From Flavipsychrobacter sp. (lineage in GTDB: Bacteria; Bacteroidota; Bacteroidia; Chitinophagales; Chitinophagaceae), in assembly GCA_024508935.1 (NCBI GenBank), contig JANINW010000054.1, positions 48,536 to 112,535 of the forward strand: a stretch of DNA of 64,000 nucleotides, in the 5' to 3' direction. Both the position numbers and the translations under genes were made by a program. Shown one piece after another: positions 63,592 through 64,000 of the stretch. The notes under the pieces are model-generated. The model had not been told where the DNA came from. It saw nothing but the letters and a program-made list of their open reading frames with translations, and did not search any database. Numbering within the stretch: the stretch's first letter is position 1; the number at the start of each line of letters is the position of its first letter.

Positions 63592-64000
63592 TTATAAACC
63601 CATCCGCTTGATGAACGCAGGTTGTAACATGGTCCTTACTTCAGTATAAGGCACAAATAATTTTACTTCGCCCATGGCATAAGCAGCTATCTCGTATGGG
63701 CCGTAACAAAATAAAATGCCTCTGCTCGTAAGCATAAAATTCTTCGTGGGCATCACCTTGTCTTCAAATAAAACTTCAGAAAGGTTAGCGCCTGGCTGCA
63801 GTTTATATGTTTCTCTCACCTTATCCGCCAGCACAGTGCTCATGGCCATGCTATCTACTGGTTTCAGTACATCATCCAGCTTAAACACTTCCTGGTTGCG
63901 GGCATCCATCACTGTGTATAAACTTTGATACATGCCATGTGCACCACCCGAATAAGAACTGCTGAATTGATTGATACCCACTATACCATTATCATTATAG
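63592..64000 (-). CDS. DUF3298 (RsiV-type) domain protein, cut by the window end
   Basis: This is the C-terminal ~136 residues of a gene whose 5' end lies beyond the window; the frame stays open to 63999. It contains 'LDDVLKPVDSMAMSTVLADKVRE' and 'LTSRGILFCYGPYEIAAYAMGEVKLFVPYTEV', which match DUF3298, a domain of RsiV-type and lysozyme-binding-like surface proteins in other phyla. A GTG lies in frame at 63979-63981, but the upstream codons continue the same protein, so it is not the start. It converges with the second DUF3667 gene, with stop codons 1 nt apart. Confidence 0.72.
   Translation of the reverse strand, partial: YNDNGIVGINQFSSSYSGGAHGMYQSLYTVMDARNQEVFKLDDVLKPVDSMAMSTVLADKVRETYKLQPGANLSEVLFEDKVMPTKNFMLTSRGILFCYGPYEIAAYAMGEVKLFVPYTEVRTMLQPAFIKRMGL

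Noticed and set aside
63979-63981. GTG start for the last gene
   Set aside because: The frame continues upstream without a stop to the window edge and reads as part of the same protein; the true start lies outside.
1-64000. tRNA, rRNA, insertion sequence, prophage or defence island
   Set aside because: No matching genes, inverted terminal repeats, transposase, integrase or restriction/CRISPR gene families were recognised on either strand.

Overview
The window is a 64 kb piece of ordinary chromosome from a Bacteroidota bacterium, most likely of the Chitinophagales/Chitinophagaceae. The evidence is type IX secretion (T9SS) cargo with type A and type B C-terminal sorting domains, a PorP/SprF-family protein, families largely restricted to the phylum (DUF4290, DUF4293, DUF3667), an alternative complex III respiratory operon, a long Rho with a disordered insert, and many perfect TAnnTTTG (-7) promoter boxes just upstream of start codons with no consistent Shine-Dalgarno sequence. 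I found no rRNA, tRNA, CRISPR array, insertion sequence, prophage or integrase. Base composition looks even throughout, so nothing suggests a recently acquired island.

Layout. 1-2.0 kb: LOG-family phosphoribohydrolase and lysA (minus). 2.2-8.3 kb: a giant PKD-repeat T9SS type B cargo protein, a PorP/SprF partner and a small NTF2-like protein (plus). 8.4-12.3 kb: rho, an SDR epimerase and pheS (minus). 12.5-19.7 kb: a tight plus-strand run of FadN-like beta-oxidation enzyme, unknown exported protein, TPR protein and ComEC-like protein. 19.8-25.3 kb: purH, GNAT acetyltransferase, lpxD-like gene (minus), class IV aminotransferase and gltX. 25.4-27.8 kb: two T9SS type A secreted proteins flanking a 448-bp non-coding stretch.

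27.9-39.5 kb: the centrepiece, a minus-strand operon actABCDEF-ctaC-ctaD. It encodes alternative complex III (quinol:cytochrome c oxidoreductase) followed by subunits II and I of an A1-type cytochrome c oxidase, which together form the end of an aerobic respiratory chain. ActA carries six CxxCH haem motifs, one more than the classic pentahaem core.

39.7-46.1 kb: an SDR with a non-canonical active site, DUF4290 plus murA (with the fosfomycin-target Cys replaced by Asp), an outer-membrane protein, an MBL-rhodanese fusion and a YugP-like protease. 46.3-50.7 kb: a TonB-dependent receptor whose 5' leader is a clear TPP riboswitch, making it a predicted thiamine importer, divergent from a large Omp28-like T9SS cargo protein. 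50.8-58.9 kb: small conserved protein, MoxR ATPase, serS, DUF4293 protein, beta-barrel protein, aminopeptidase P, ychF, plsC-type acyltransferase and a 4-TM protein. 59-64 kb: LTA-synthase-like phosphotransferase with a YfiT-like DinB protein, two tandem DUF3667 membrane proteins, and a DUF3298-type protein cut by the window edge.

Most content is housekeeping. I do not see a clearly new multi-gene system. The points most worth following are the riboswitch-controlled receptor, the natural MurA Cys-to-Asp substitution, the haem-extended ActA, the tandem DUF3667 pair, and the recurrent promoter box that predicts very short or absent mRNA leaders.
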